DNA of 64,000 nt from Lentzea sp. NBRC 105346 (GCF_030269605.1 NZ_BSTQ01000005.1:380538-444537); one strand, 5' to 3'. Positions 1 through 7,992 are shown, counted from the stretch's first letter. A program made the numbers and translations. Notes: generated by a model from the letters alone, not told the origin.

Positions 1-2
1 GA

Positions 3-767
3 GCCGGACTGGACTCCAGGACGGCGTGGTACGTGGGCAACTCCTGGGAAGGCGCTCGGGTGATCCCCGCAGGTGGCGGCGACTTCAACCAGGACGGCAA
101 GGCCGACGTCGCGGCCTTCTACAGGTACGACAACGCCTTCGTCGCGCTGTACGTCTGGTACGGACAGGCGGATCGCACGATGTCTGGTCCCTACACCGTC
201 TGGACCGGGAACGGGTGGGATGGCAGTCGCATCATCACCGTGGGCGTCGGAGACACCGACGGCGACGGCAAGGCTGACATCTCGACCTTCTACCGGCACG
301 ACGGCGGCATGATGGACCAGAACGTGTGGTACGGCGACGGAGCGGGCAACTTCACGCTCGGTCGTCCCTGGCACGTGGACACCTCATGGGAAGGGGCTCG
401 CTTCATCCCCGCTGGGGTGGCCGACCTCAACAGCGACGGCAAGGCCGACACCATCGCGTTCTACCGGCAGGACAACATGCAGGTGGACATGCGCGTCTGG
501 TACGGCACGTCATCGCGCGTCGGGGCAGCCGATCCGGGCGGCCCCTGGAGTGGCTTCAACGGATGGGACGGCAACCGCATCCTTCCGGCCGGCACTGGCG
601 ACTACAACGGTGACGGCAAGATCGACGTGGCTACCTTCTACCGTCACGACGGGCAGATGGTGGACATGAACATCTGGTACGGCGATGGGGGCGGCAACCT
701 GAGCCTCTTCCGCGCCTGGCACGTCGACACCGCCTGGGAAGGTGCACGCATCATCCCGGCGAAGTGA
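3..767 (+). CDS. FG-GAP/VCBS-repeat protein, C-terminal part (5' end outside the window)
   Basis: The reading frame is open from the left edge, so only the C-terminal part of about 254 residues is present. It contains four or five tandem repeats of about 50 residues. Each has a Ca-binding-loop-like core such as DFNQDGKAD, DTDGDGKAD, DLNSDGKAD or DYNGDGKID, followed by an F-Y-R-x-D segment and an aromatic VWYG element. This is the FG-GAP/VCBS beta-propeller pattern found in secreted or surface proteins of actinomycetes, often as a C-terminal module on an enzyme. The catalytic part, if any, lies upstream, so the function cannot be named. A strong hairpin follows the stop codon. Confidence 0.85.
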   Translation, partial: AGLDSRTAWYVGNSWEGARVIPAGGGDFNQDGKADVAAFYRYDNAFVALYVWYGQADRTMSGPYTVWTGNGWDGSRIITVGVGDTDGDGKADISTFYRHDGGMMDQNVWYGDGAGNFTLGRPWHVDTSWEGARFIPAGVADLNSDGKADTIAFYRQDNMQVDMRVWYGTSSRVGAADPGGPWSGFNGWDGNRILPAGTGDYNGDGKIDVATFYRHDGQMVDMNIWYGDGGGNLSLFRAWHVDTAWEGARIIPAK

Positions 768-777
768 CAGGAGGGTC

Positions 778-805
778 GGGGGCGGCTGCGAGAGCAGCTG
801 CCCCC
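778..805 (+). terminator. Rho-independent-like hairpin after the FG-GAP gene
   Basis: A 12-bp GC-rich stem (GGGGGCGGCTGC with its complement, one G-U pair) encloses a GAGA tetraloop 11 bases after the stop codon. There is no clear T tract, which is usual for actinobacterial hairpin terminators. Confidence 0.75.
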
Positions 806-829
806 ACCCGACACAAAACCAAGAACTTA

Positions 830-859
830 TTATTGTTTGGGGATCATTCGTACTATAAT
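830..859 (+). promoter_or_regulatory. Sigma-70-type promoter for a leaderless transcript
   Basis: A perfect TATAAT lies at 854-859. The -35 candidates are TTGTTT at 833-838 or TTATTG at 830-835. The ATG at 870 begins 11 bases after the -10 box, so transcription would start at or within a few bases of the start codon. No Shine-Dalgarno sequence is present. The AT-rich block contrasts strongly with its surroundings. Confidence 0.65.
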
Positions 860-869
860 GGGCTAATAC

Positions 870-2075
870 ATGCTGCGCAGAACAACTAAACGGTATTGGC
901 CCGTCGTTACCCTCGTGATGCTTTTCGTCGCCTCTATTTTCCTTCGTCTACCGGCGTTCGGCATTGACCCGATGAAGGAATTTGGCTGGACCCAGTTCGA
1001 GCGATTCAACAACGCCGAGGTGTGGATACATGATCGGCATGTTCTCAACATTTATGACACCCATCCAATTCAGGTACACAAGTTTGCTGGCTACGTTGGA
1101 TACGATGAACAGTACTTGAAGAATAAGGAAGACCCGCAGCTAACCGTATACACTTCCTTCCCGCCGACGCACTTCGTGGCACTTTTCGCCACCCTTAAGA
1201 CTTTTGGCGGGCACTACACTTACAAGGCGATGGAGGTATTCGGGCTCGCTATACACGCTCTATCTGTCGGACTCATCGCATACCTGGTGTACTTGCTAAC
1301 TCGAAGCAGGCTGCTCGCGGTCCTCGGCGGTGCAATATACATCTTCTCGACAGGTACACTCTGGTATCACATGAATGTCTACTGGGCGCATGAATTACTG
1401 GTGCCAGTGTTCGTCGGTTCTTTAATCGTCTTCGTCAAGCGTAGAGGGCTGATGCGCTGGTGGGAGAGCTTGCTCTTTGGCGCTGGCATGACCTTGATCT
1501 CCTGGACGGGTGCCGTGGCGGCCGTTGGCTACGCCCTCTATGGCCTTTACAAGTTCTATAAAACCAAAGATCGCGCCTATTTAAACCACCTGTTCGTCAT
1601 TGCAGGCTTGGCCGCAGCTCTCGTACTGGTGGTAGCGCAAGTCTTGATTACCACAGGCTCGAACCCTGTCGAATACGTTGAGAAGGTATTGCATCGCGCG
1701 CAGACGCGAACGGCGGGCGCGACCAGTATGCCATTCGTGGTGATGGTTTGGCGCTTTGTTAATGACCTACTTCTCGACTACGGCGGCTACATGGTCATAG
1801 CCCTAGTATTGGCAGTGAAGTATAAGATCGAGCGCTTCCACAAGGCCGTCCTGTTTGTAGCGGCGTTTCCGCTCGTCGAGTCCTTTATCATACTTGAGCA
1901 TGACACGGTCTATGGGTTTGGACGCCTCAAATGGCTGATCCCGGTAATTCTGCTCATCTGTATTGCCGGAGCCAAGCTGAGCGAAAGGCGAAAGTGGCTG
2001 CTCGCTTCTGCTGTGGCGGCGGCATCCGTGCTTCACATAGCGCTCTACTTCTCGGTTTACCAGGCCGTCAAGTAA
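870..2075 (+). CDS. Polytopic membrane protein, possibly a GT-C-type glycosyltransferase
   Basis: A 401-residue protein with an N-terminal membrane anchor (VVTLVMLFVASIFL), then a long loop of about 80 residues that would lie outside the membrane, then about eight further hydrophobic segments. A single large first loop followed by many TM helices is the layout of GT-C polyprenol-phosphate-sugar transferases. No diagnostic motif was recognised, so this is an inference. Codon use is clearly more AT-rich than the neighbours, with many ATA, TTA and TAT codons, which suggests recent transfer. The start is the ATG just after a consensus -10 box, giving a leaderless message. It sits beside a surface-repeat protein, compatible with an envelope or glycan role. 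Confidence 0.6.
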   Translation: MLRRTTKRYWPVVTLVMLFVASIFLRLPAFGIDPMKEFGWTQFERFNNAEVWIHDRHVLNIYDTHPIQVHKFAGYVGYDEQYLKNKEDPQLTVYTSFPPTHFVALFATLKTFGGHYTYKAMEVFGLAIHALSVGLIAYLVYLLTRSRLLAVLGGAIYIFSTGTLWYHMNVYWAHELLVPVFVGSLIVFVKRRGLMRWWESLLFGAGMTLISWTGAVAAVGYALYGLYKFYKTKDRAYLNHLFVIAGLAAALVLVVAQVLITTGSNPVEYVEKVLHRAQTRTAGATSMPFVVMVWRFVNDLLLDYGGYMVIALVLAVKYKIERFHKAVLFVAAFPLVESFIILEHDTVYGFGRLKWLIPVILLICIAGAKLSERRKWLLASAVAAASVLHIALYFSVYQAVK

Positions 2076-2093
2076 TCCGTCACGATGTGTGTG

Positions 2094-2129
2094 GCCCGCC
2101 GCCCTGAGCGTTCTACTCGGGCGACGGGC
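2094..2129. terminator. Bidirectional hairpin between convergent genes
   Basis: GCCCGCCGCCC at 2094-2104 pairs with GGGCGACGGGC at 2119-2129, with one mismatch and an inner GAG/CTC pairing. It lies between the stops of the + strand membrane protein and the - strand DUF3846 protein. Confidence 0.6.
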
Positions 2130-2134
2130 GTTGC

Positions 2135-2971
2135 TCAGTACGTGAGCGCCTGACACTGCGCCTTTGTCGCGGTCAGGAGCCTACGGACGAGCCGGGCGAA
2201 CTTGCCTTCCTCGATACTCGGTTCGAGCGTCATCGACTCGAACGCGATCCCGTGTCTGATGGTCAGCCACTCGTCACCGCCTTCGACCTGGTTGATGAAG
2301 CACAGGTCTCGGTAGTAGAACGCGGTGCCGATCGCCCAGTTGCCGTGTCCGATGCGGTCGGCCAGTTCTTCGACGCTGTAACAGCCGACGAAGCTGTTCC
2401 GGTTGAACGGCGGGTCGTCCGCGGAACTGATCCACGGGTTCTCGATCCCGAGCTTGTACCACTGCTCACGTAGCTCGTCGTCCAGCTCGGGCACGACGCG
2501 AACCTCCTCGATGAGGTCCCACGTCTCGGCCAGTTGGAGGGCGTAGCGGTACGCCTCCAGCCAATCCGTGAACACCTGGTTGTCGCTGCTCCACCTTGGT
2601 TCGCTGCTAGTCCACATCTGGACGCGGTAGCGCTTGGTGTTGGTGAGCAGGTCAGCCAGATCTTCCGGAACTGTCGTGTCGTCGCCGTGCCGGTTGGGCG
2701 GGCCGACGATGAGCGCTGAGCCCACGATGACGTCACGGCCTCGGAGAGTGGAGTTGTGCACCCACGCGAGCGTGGTCGCTCGGTGGTTGACGCGCATCCG
2801 GTTGAGCTTGCCCTCCTCGTTGAGGTACATCGCGGCCGGCGGCCGGTCGAGGGTGGCGACTTCGAGGTTGCCTCCAACGATCTGCCGATAGGCGTTCACG
2901 TCGTGGCGTTCGATCTCCTGGAGCCGGATCGGCTGACTCGGATCGACAGGTATGACGATGGCGGTAATCAA
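2135..2971 (-). CDS. DUF3846 domain-containing protein
   Basis: The first 100 residues match the DUF3846 pattern: a hydrophobic AIVIPVDPSQP strand, an IVGGNLEV segment, a MYLNEEGKLN-R-x-VN-x-RAT block and a DVIVGSALIVGPP strand. The C-terminal half of about 150 residues carries a GNWAIGTAFYYRDLCFINQV segment that I associate with plasmid or integrative-element proteins of actinomycetes. The function is unknown. I chose the TTG at 2971 because the conserved fold begins there. The frame stays open to an ATG at 3073, but those extra residues look non-coding. Neighbours (RHH-like protein, DNA methyltransferase) support a mobile-element cargo origin. Confidence 0.7.
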   Translation of the reverse strand: MITAIVIPVDPSQPIRLQEIERHDVNAYRQIVGGNLEVATLDRPPAAMYLNEEGKLNRMRVNHRATTLAWVHNSTLRGRDVIVGSALIVGPPNRHGDDTTVPEDLADLLTNTKRYRVQMWTSSEPRWSSDNQVFTDWLEAYRYALQLAETWDLIEEVRVVPELDDELREQWYKLGIENPWISSADDPPFNRNSFVGCYSVEELADRIGHGNWAIGTAFYYRDLCFINQVEGGDEWLTIRHGIAFESMTLEPSIEEGKFARLVRRLLTATKAQCQALTY

Positions 2972-3083
2972 GGTTGCCGCTCGCTTCTGGACCGTTGGGC
3001 TTTTGCCTGGTGGGCGGTCCGTTCCACACCAGGCCGCTCCCCGCGTCAGGGCGGAGAAGGGTCTGGCGTGCAAGTGGGTTGCG

Positions 3084-3121
3084 GGAGCGGAGGGCGGTCG
3101 AAGATGACCGCCCTCCGCTCC
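3084..3121 (-). terminator. Perfect 16-bp hairpin terminator
   Basis: GGAGCGGAGGGCGGTC at 3084-3099 is repeated as its exact complement at 3106-3121 around a six-base loop. It directly follows the stop of the RHH-like gene on the - strand and separates it from the DUF3846 gene. Confidence 0.8.
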
Positions 3122-3142
3122 GGGTTGGTGCGGGCGGGCTTC

Positions 3143-3472
3143 TTACTTGGAAGCCTCACCGCTGCGGCGCCGCGTCGACGTGGTGGTCTCAGCAGGCGTC
3201 TCGGCCGTCGGGTCTTCCGTCCCGAACAGTCCTTGGATTGCGCCGCGCCTGGCGGCAGCCTCGCGCTCGATCGCCTCGAGGGCGGCCTTGGCGCGGGCGG
3301 CGAAGTCGGGCTCCGCCTTCTTGGTGGTGACGTACAGCTCGACCGCGCGGATGGCCGCGTCTCCCAGGGAGATGCCGTCGAGCTGTGCGACGAGGGCGAA
3401 CTGAGCGTGGAGAGCGTCGGGCACCTTGATGCCCAGGGTCTTCACGCTGCCGCCGTTACGGGGTTCCGACAT
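3143..3472 (-). CDS. Small ribbon-helix-helix-like protein
   Basis: A 109-residue protein. Residues 10-50 (KTLGIKVPDALHAQFALVAQ, then ISLGDAAIRAVELYV) have the strand-helix-helix spacing of Arc/CopG-type RHH DNA-binding domains. A charged Ala/Glu-rich helix and a Thr-rich tail follow. The start at 3472 is set by a strong GAGGAGG Shine-Dalgarno eight bases upstream; the frame extends further but without support. Such proteins are common regulators or partition accessories on actinomycete mobile elements. It lies just downstream of the DNA methyltransferase on the same strand and is closed by a perfect terminator hairpin. The role is inferred, not shown. Confidence 0.65.
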   Translation of the reverse strand: MSEPRNGGSVKTLGIKVPDALHAQFALVAQLDGISLGDAAIRAVELYVTTKKAEPDFAARAKAALEAIEREAAARRGAIQGLFGTEDPTAETPAETTTSTRRRSGEASK

Positions 3473-3551
3473 CGGAGCCTCCTCGGTTTGGTGCGGCCGG
3501 CCATCCCTTGAGCTGGGATGACGACGACGGCCGCATGACACCGGGGAGGTG

Positions 3552-4634
3552 TCAGGCTGCGCGATCCTGCTTGCGGCGCGCTGCGGCGATGCGCTCCGTA
3601 CTCATCTCGGCGTAGGCCGGATTTAGCTCGATGCCGATCCAGTCGCGGCCGTGCTTCTCGGCGGCCAGTGCAGTCGTGCCAGTGCCCATGAACGGGTCGA
3701 GCACAACACCGGGAACGCCGTCCGCGCCGCACATACAGGTTGGTTCTAGGTCGCCAACGGCCAGCAGGCGGCCGTCTCGACGCTGCAGGGCGCGGTGCCA
3801 CGGGACGCCACAGGCGGAGCAGACCCGCTCTGGGCACGTGGCGAGCAACGGGCGTTCGGCGAGGCTGAGCGGGAAGACGGCGAAGTGTCCGCCTCGGAAC
3901 CCGGCGGTCGGCAGTGCCCAGACGTCGCCGGGGTTCTTGCCGAGCGGGTGCCCGGACAGACCGGAGGCCTTGAGGCGAGACAGCCCGCGGTTGTCGTTGA
4001 GCGTCCAGCCCTTTCGGTTCGCGGCCCCGATGTCTGCTGGCGGGTAGCTACGCGGCGCGTCGCTAGGGTTCTGACGCTTGCCGGTTACGAGCGGCTGACG
4101 AACGGGGTCTAGGTCGAAGTGGTAGCGCGGCGAGCGAGTGAAGAAGTACATCAACTCGTGCGTCGTGGTCAGTCGGTCGGTCACCGATGACGGCATGGGG
4201 TTGGTCTTGGCCCAGATGACCTCGTTGCGCAGCGTCCACCCGTCTTGTACGAGGGCTAACGCCACCCGAGAAGGGCCAAGCAGCAGGCTCTTGGGGGCGG
4301 CGCCCTCAGCCGGACGACGCGAGTAGCTGTCCCCCAGGTTGAGCCAGAGCGAACCGGTCGGCTTCAGGACGCGGGCAAGTTCGCGGGCGACGAGTCGCAG
4401 GCCGTTGACCCAGCCTTCTGCGTCCGGTTCGGCTCCGAGCTGCTGCTCATGGCCGTAGTTGCGAACGCCGAAGTAGGGCGGGCTGGTGATGATGGTGTCC
4501 ACGGACGCGGCCGGTAGTTCGGCCAGCCGGTCACGGACATCCCCGATGAGGATGGTGTTGCGGGGCAAACTCGTGGCGTCCGCTGACTGCGGGCCGCTTT
4601 GAAGATCACCTCCTATACGTGTAGGTGGGTTCAT
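3552..4634 (-). CDS. Beta-class DNA methyltransferase (N4-cytosine or N6-adenine)
   Basis: A 360-residue SAM-dependent amino-methyltransferase. Catalytic motif IV (TSPPYFG, about residues 50-56) precedes the SAM-binding motif I (DPFMGTGTT, residues 313-321), the order of beta-class enzymes. The region between would hold target recognition, and a CxxC..CxC cysteine cluster near residues 270-305 may bind zinc. No restriction endonuclease is visible nearby, so it is probably an orphan or mobile-element methyltransferase. An AGGAGGTGATC sequence, complementary to the 16S 3' end, lies inside the coding region at codons 7-11 with no start codon at the right distance, so I kept the ATG at 4634. Confidence 0.9.
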   Translation of the reverse strand: MNPPTRIGGDLQSGPQSADATSLPRNTILIGDVRDRLAELPAASVDTIITSPPYFGVRNYGHEQQLGAEPDAEGWVNGLRLVARELARVLKPTGSLWLNLGDSYSRRPAEGAAPKSLLLGPSRVALALVQDGWTLRNEVIWAKTNPMPSSVTDRLTTTHELMYFFTRSPRYHFDLDPVRQPLVTGKRQNPSDAPRSYPPADIGAANRKGWTLNDNRGLSRLKASGLSGHPLGKNPGDVWALPTAGFRGGHFAVFPLSLAERPLLATCPERVCSACGVPWHRALQRRDGRLLAVGDLEPTCMCGADGVPGVVLDPFMGTGTTALAAEKHGRDWIGIELNPAYAEMSTERIAAARRKQDRAA

Positions 4635-4662
4635 GCAGTGTTCTCGATTAGATGTTGAGGGG

Positions 4663-4694
4663 CGCCCCGACGTCCCGGTGAGGACGCCGGGGCG
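4663..4694 (-). terminator. Hairpin terminator upstream of the methyltransferase gene
   Basis: CGCCCCGACGTCC at 4663-4675 pairs with GGACGCCGGGGCG at 4682-4694 around a six-base loop. The single non-Watson-Crick position becomes a G-U pair only on - strand RNA, so it most likely ends a - strand transcript coming from the 4737-4908 region. Confidence 0.6.
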
Positions 4695-4736
4695 TGGCCG
4701 GGCCGCGTGGCCCTGGCCGAGGGTGCCGATCCCGTT

Positions 4737-4908
4737 CTAGTCTTGACCTGCGTGTTCGCGGACGTACCTGGCGAGGACAGGGTTCAAGTTGAGTCCCCTT
4801 GGGGACATACGCACTAACCACACGCGAAGAGGTCGTCGCATAGACGGCCTCTTCTGCTATTTCGTACCTGAGTTCGACCCCGAGGTACTCGTAAGCCTCG
4901 CGAGCCAT
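4737..4908 (-). pseudogene. Small unknown gene with an apparent frameshift
   Basis: An ATG at 4908 with GGAAGGAAGG upstream opens a frame beginning MAREAYEYLGVELRYEIAEE. Near 4840 the protein-like reading switches to the +1 frame, which gives ARYVREHAGQD and a TAG at 4737-4739. The original frame instead runs on into a low-complexity Arg/Pro tail. The end in the second frame fits the - strand terminator at 4663-4694. A decayed or mis-sequenced gene of about 55 codons is the simplest reading. Two separately translated overlapping mini-genes are also possible, because an ATG starts the second frame at 4841. The family was not recognised. In the rest of the 4635-5211 gap I see no convincing gene. 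Confidence 0.35.
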
Positions 4909-5211
4909 TCCGGCCTTCCTTCCGTCCGCGACGTGATCCCACTGACTACTGATCGTTTGAATGCGATCCCTGCAAAGCCAGAGGCACACTAGACCGATCG
5001 AGTGACCCTCGTGTTCGGCGATCGCCTCGCGGTTGTACCTTGCTCGTTGGTGGACTGCGGCCGCCGACGAGGCTCCTCCGATCCCGGATGGAGTGGGTGC
5101 CTCGCAAGCACACCCTGGGGAGTGCACCGCATCTGACCACTCACGCTGCCCGAGGGTCGACCTCACGATCTCAGCAGCGCTGGCCGGGTAGCGCCTGCGG
5201 AGGATCTTCGT

Positions 5212-6675
5212 GTGAGTGACCTCGTGGACGGCAGGTCCGCCCGAATCGCATGGCGGCGCCGATACACCGGTGAGTCTGCGCGTGCGGTGCGAGACCAGCT
5301 CAAAGGCGAGTCGGGCCCAGTCATGCCGACGCCGTCAGATAGCGATCAGACAGCGCTCGAGGCCGCGATCCTGCGCGTCCTGAGCCGGGTGGTGGCGCGT
5401 CCGCAGCGATTTCAGCAGCCGTTCGACCAGACCTGGCCCCTGGATCGGGTGCGACCAGCCACCGGGATGGTCTCACTGGAGCTGCAGGACCAGGTGCTCC
5501 AAGGCTTTCTGTTCGAGGCTTTGCCTGTGCACACCCCCGGAGGAGTGCGGGGGATCCCCGGCGTGCGAGTGATCCCCGCGCGGTCGCATCTCGATCTACG
5601 GTGGACCGGACCTGGTGGCGCGACGTCGGCAACCGTACGGCTGCTCGGTGTCTCCAAGGAACGCTGGCGAGCCATCGAGCCCGAGCTCATCCTCTTCAGT
5701 GAGGCCACCCCGCTTTGGGCCATGGGCCGGAACGAACTGCACGACGCCGAGAGCACCTCGCTGCGAACGAGGCCGAAGGACCCGATCTCGTTGATGAGTG
5801 CCGTGTTGCGGCGTCTGTGGCTCTGGCACGAAGCAACCTGGTTCGCAACGGCCGTCGATGAGAGCATGCTCCGCGTCTACTGGCGGCATGGTCCAACGCA
5901 CGCGCAGATCGTTGAGATGCTCCAAGACCCGCTGTGCGGCGTTCCGGGCGTCGCTGTCGCATCGCGTCTGCTTTCGAACGACCTGCGAGGAGTCGCGCTC
6001 GCGCTCCTGGACGGTTCCAACACCCAGCACACCGAGCTGCACGACGCACTGGCGTGGGCCAATCCGGACAGCATGCCGAGGCTGCCGAACGACATCGTTG
6101 TTCCGTTCGAGGTGTGGGATCAGGAGGAGATGCGGGACGCGCTGAGCAGAAGGGAGATCAGCTCGGTCTATCGGCTGTTGCGCCGCAACGGTGTGACCCA
6201 ACGCCAGATCGCAGCGCTCACCGGCCAGTCCCAGTCCGAGGTCTCCGAAATCCTCAAGGGGCGTCAGGTCCGGTCGTACGACGTCCTGACGAGGATCGCT
6301 GCCGGCTTGGGTGTCCCGCGTGGATACATGGGGCTCGCCTATGACGAAACAACCGCCTCGGCCGTTGCCACCCTGGTCGACGACAGCGAGTCGGCCAAAC
6401 GCCGAAGGTTCCTCGCACACGCCGCCAGGTCATGGGCGATGCCCCTCAGCGAACCACCTGAGCCGAAGCACGTGGCAATGGCCGACGTGCGCCAAGTGGA
6501 GGCCGCGACTCGCGCTCTGCGCGCATTGGCGTGGCAACACGGCGAAGGAACCATCAGAGAGGCCCTCCGCGCGCAGCTCGAGTGGGCACGCACACTTCTC
6601 ATCCCCCCTGCGCCTGATCTCGTGAGAGAACGGCTCATGGTCGCGATCGCGAACCTCGAAGCGTTGGCGGGCTGA
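5212..6675 (+). CDS. XRE-family helix-turn-helix protein with a large unknown N-terminal region
   Basis: A 487-residue protein. A clear HTH_XRE domain lies at about residues 315-370, with recognition motif TQRQIAALTGQSQSEVSEIL and a following GLGVPRGYMGL segment. About 310 residues of unrecognised sequence precede it, starting with an SARIAWRRRYTGESARAVRDQ stretch, and about 110 helical residues follow. The GTG start at 5212 has GGAGGA seven bases upstream. The next gene begins three bases after the stop and encodes a small membrane protein, so the two are probably co-translated. The long N-terminal part is unusual for a simple repressor and may sense a ligand or have its own activity; this is inference. 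Confidence 0.7.
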   Translation: MSDLVDGRSARIAWRRRYTGESARAVRDQLKGESGPVMPTPSDSDQTALEAAILRVLSRVVARPQRFQQPFDQTWPLDRVRPATGMVSLELQDQVLQGFLFEALPVHTPGGVRGIPGVRVIPARSHLDLRWTGPGGATSATVRLLGVSKERWRAIEPELILFSEATPLWAMGRNELHDAESTSLRTRPKDPISLMSAVLRRLWLWHEATWFATAVDESMLRVYWRHGPTHAQIVEMLQDPLCGVPGVAVASRLLSNDLRGVALALLDGSNTQHTELHDALAWANPDSMPRLPNDIVVPFEVWDQEEMRDALSRREISSVYRLLRRNGVTQRQIAALTGQSQSEVSEILKGRQVRSYDVLTRIAAGLGVPRGYMGLAYDETTASAVATLVDDSESAKRRRFLAHAARSWAMPLSEPPEPKHVAMADVRQVEAATRALRALAWQHGEGTIREALRAQLEWARTLLIPPAPDLVRERLMVAIANLEALAG

Positions 6676-6678
6676 TCC

Positions 6679-7062
6679 GTGTTTTGGACCTGTGTTGTGC
6701 TGGGTGTGCCTCTTTGGGCGGTGGTCCTGACCGCGATCTGGGCCCCGAGCTCTCGCCGACGCGCTGACGCTCGCCGAGTTCTGCTCATCGCGATCATGCA
6801 ACCGGAGTCGGAACGCGAGGAGCACGCGACGCGCGTGAAGCCGAAGAAGCGGAGCCCGTTCGCCCGCATACTCGCCGTTGTCGCACTACTGCTGGTGGTG
6901 TGCCTGGCGGTGCTTCTGTGGAGCGGCGAACTCGACCGTAACGACAAGATCGCGAGCGTGGTGAGCATGTTCGTCGGTGTCGCCGGTCTCATTGTGGCGT
7001 TACAAGCCTTGCGGACCGCCACCTCGGAATCACGTTCGAAATTCGACACGGATCAAAAATGA
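6679..7062 (+). CDS. Small membrane protein paired with the HTH protein
   Basis: A 127-residue protein starting at a GTG three bases after the HTH gene stop. It has three hydrophobic segments: residues 3-20, about 61-82 and about 92-111. They are separated by a basic cytoplasmic-type stretch (TRVKPKKRSPFAR). The last segment, DKIASVVSMFVGVAGLIVAL, resembles a two-helix membrane module I have seen at the N-termini of large actinobacterial signalling and conflict proteins. Here it stands alone. Tight coupling to the XRE gene suggests a regulator/membrane pair. The function is unknown. Confidence 0.55.
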   Translation: MFWTCVVLGVPLWAVVLTAIWAPSSRRRADARRVLLIAIMQPESEREEHATRVKPKKRSPFARILAVVALLLVVCLAVLLWSGELDRNDKIASVVSMFVGVAGLIVALQALRTATSESRSKFDTDQK

Positions 7063-7156
7063 TCACTGTTCGTACGGCTTGTTCAGCACAGTTCACGGTT
7101 TATCCAAGGCGGGCAACCCATGCGGCTACCTGTGCCTGGCTGCGCGACGCGCGGCC

Positions 7157-7894
7157 TCACATCTGAGCCCTCAGCACGTCGACCTCACAGCCCGGCGTGG
7201 CCGGGTCGAAGCCGTGCTCGATCAGCCAGCGGACCCCGAGCAGGCTTCGCAACGACCACCACGCGCGGAGCACGTCGAGGTCGACATCGGTGCCATACCC
7301 GGCAAGAAAGTCGTCAAGGTGCTCCTCGGCCCCGAGCGTCAGCGCGGCGAGGTCGAACAGGGCATCACCCTGAGCCGCCTCCGTCCAGTCGATCACGCCG
7401 GTGACCTCGTCACCGTCGACGAACACGTGGCTGACCTGCAGGTCGCCGTGGATGAACGCCGGCCTCCACGGCCGCAGCGCAGCCTCGGCGATCTCGCGGT
7501 TGCGCGTGACCAAGTCGGTCGGAAGGACATCATTGGCGATGAGCCACTCGCACTCGGCGTCGAGCTGCGATGCGGTCTCGTCAAGGCTCCGGCCGGGCCA
7601 CGGCGGCAGCGGCGCGTCGTGCAGCAAACGCACGGCGGCGCCCACCGCGGTCCAAGCGGCAGGCGACGCGGTTGACGGCCGGCCGAGGTGACCGAGGGCC
7701 TTGCCGGGGAGGGCGGCGAGCGCGAGCACGGGTGGCTTGCGCCACAGGACTTCTGGAGTCGGGATCGGCGCCAGTGCCATCGCCTCGACCTCGACGTCGG
7801 TGCGCGTCTGGTCAGAGTCGATCTTCAGGAACACGTCGCCGACGCGCAGCGTCGCGCACTCGTGATGGGCGACGACGACCTCGACCTCTGCCAT
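7157..7894 (-). CDS. Aminoglycoside phosphotransferase (APH)-family kinase
   Basis: A 245-residue small-molecule kinase of the APH/choline-kinase fold. The catalytic loop reads FIHGDLQVSHVFVDG, where HGD carries the catalytic Asp and the usual Asn position is His. The metal-binding segment is VTGVIDWTEAAQGDALFD. The start at 7894 places the first nucleotide-lobe strands (VVVAHHECATLRVGDVFLKI) at the N-terminus; upstream extension has no support. The substrate could be an antibiotic, a sugar or another alcohol and cannot be told from sequence. It stands alone, reading toward the HTH/membrane pair on the other strand. Confidence 0.8.
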   Translation of the reverse strand: MAEVEVVVAHHECATLRVGDVFLKIDSDQTRTDVEVEAMALAPIPTPEVLWRKPPVLALAALPGKALGHLGRPSTASPAAWTAVGAAVRLLHDAPLPPWPGRSLDETASQLDAECEWLIANDVLPTDLVTRNREIAEAALRPWRPAFIHGDLQVSHVFVDGDEVTGVIDWTEAAQGDALFDLAALTLGAEEHLDDFLAGYGTDVDLDVLRAWWSLRSLLGVRWLIEHGFDPATPGCEVDVLRAQM

Positions 7895-7943
7895 GGCAGC
7901 GATTATCGCGACGATCACCGGCGGAGTCGCCGGATTTATCGCA

Positions 7944-7982
7944 GGGCCCTTTGCCGCACAAGCGAATCGCGGCAAAGGGCCC
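7944..7982 (-). terminator. Perfect 14-bp hairpin after the S8 protease gene
   Basis: GGGCCCTTTGCCGC at 7944-7957 is exactly complementary to 7969-7982 around an 11-base loop. It lies immediately 3' of the protease stop on the - strand and upstream of the kinase start. Confidence 0.8.
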
Positions 7983-7992
7983 AGGGAACCGA

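Noticed and set aside
2972..3073. N-terminal extension of the DUF3846 protein from an ATG at 3073
   Set aside because: The extra 34 residues are Arg/Pro/Cys-rich and unlike the family, whose fold begins at the TTG used.
3552..4634. A full restriction-modification system
   Set aside because: No endonuclease-like protein is encoded beside the methyltransferase.
4912..5166. - strand open frame extending upstream of the 4908 start
   Set aside because: No ribosome site or recognisable pattern; composition looks like out-of-frame GC-rich DNA.
2135..7062. A complete integrative element or plasmid
   Set aside because: Methyltransferase, RHH-like and DUF3846 genes suggest one, but no integrase, replication, transfer or attachment-site sequence could be seen.
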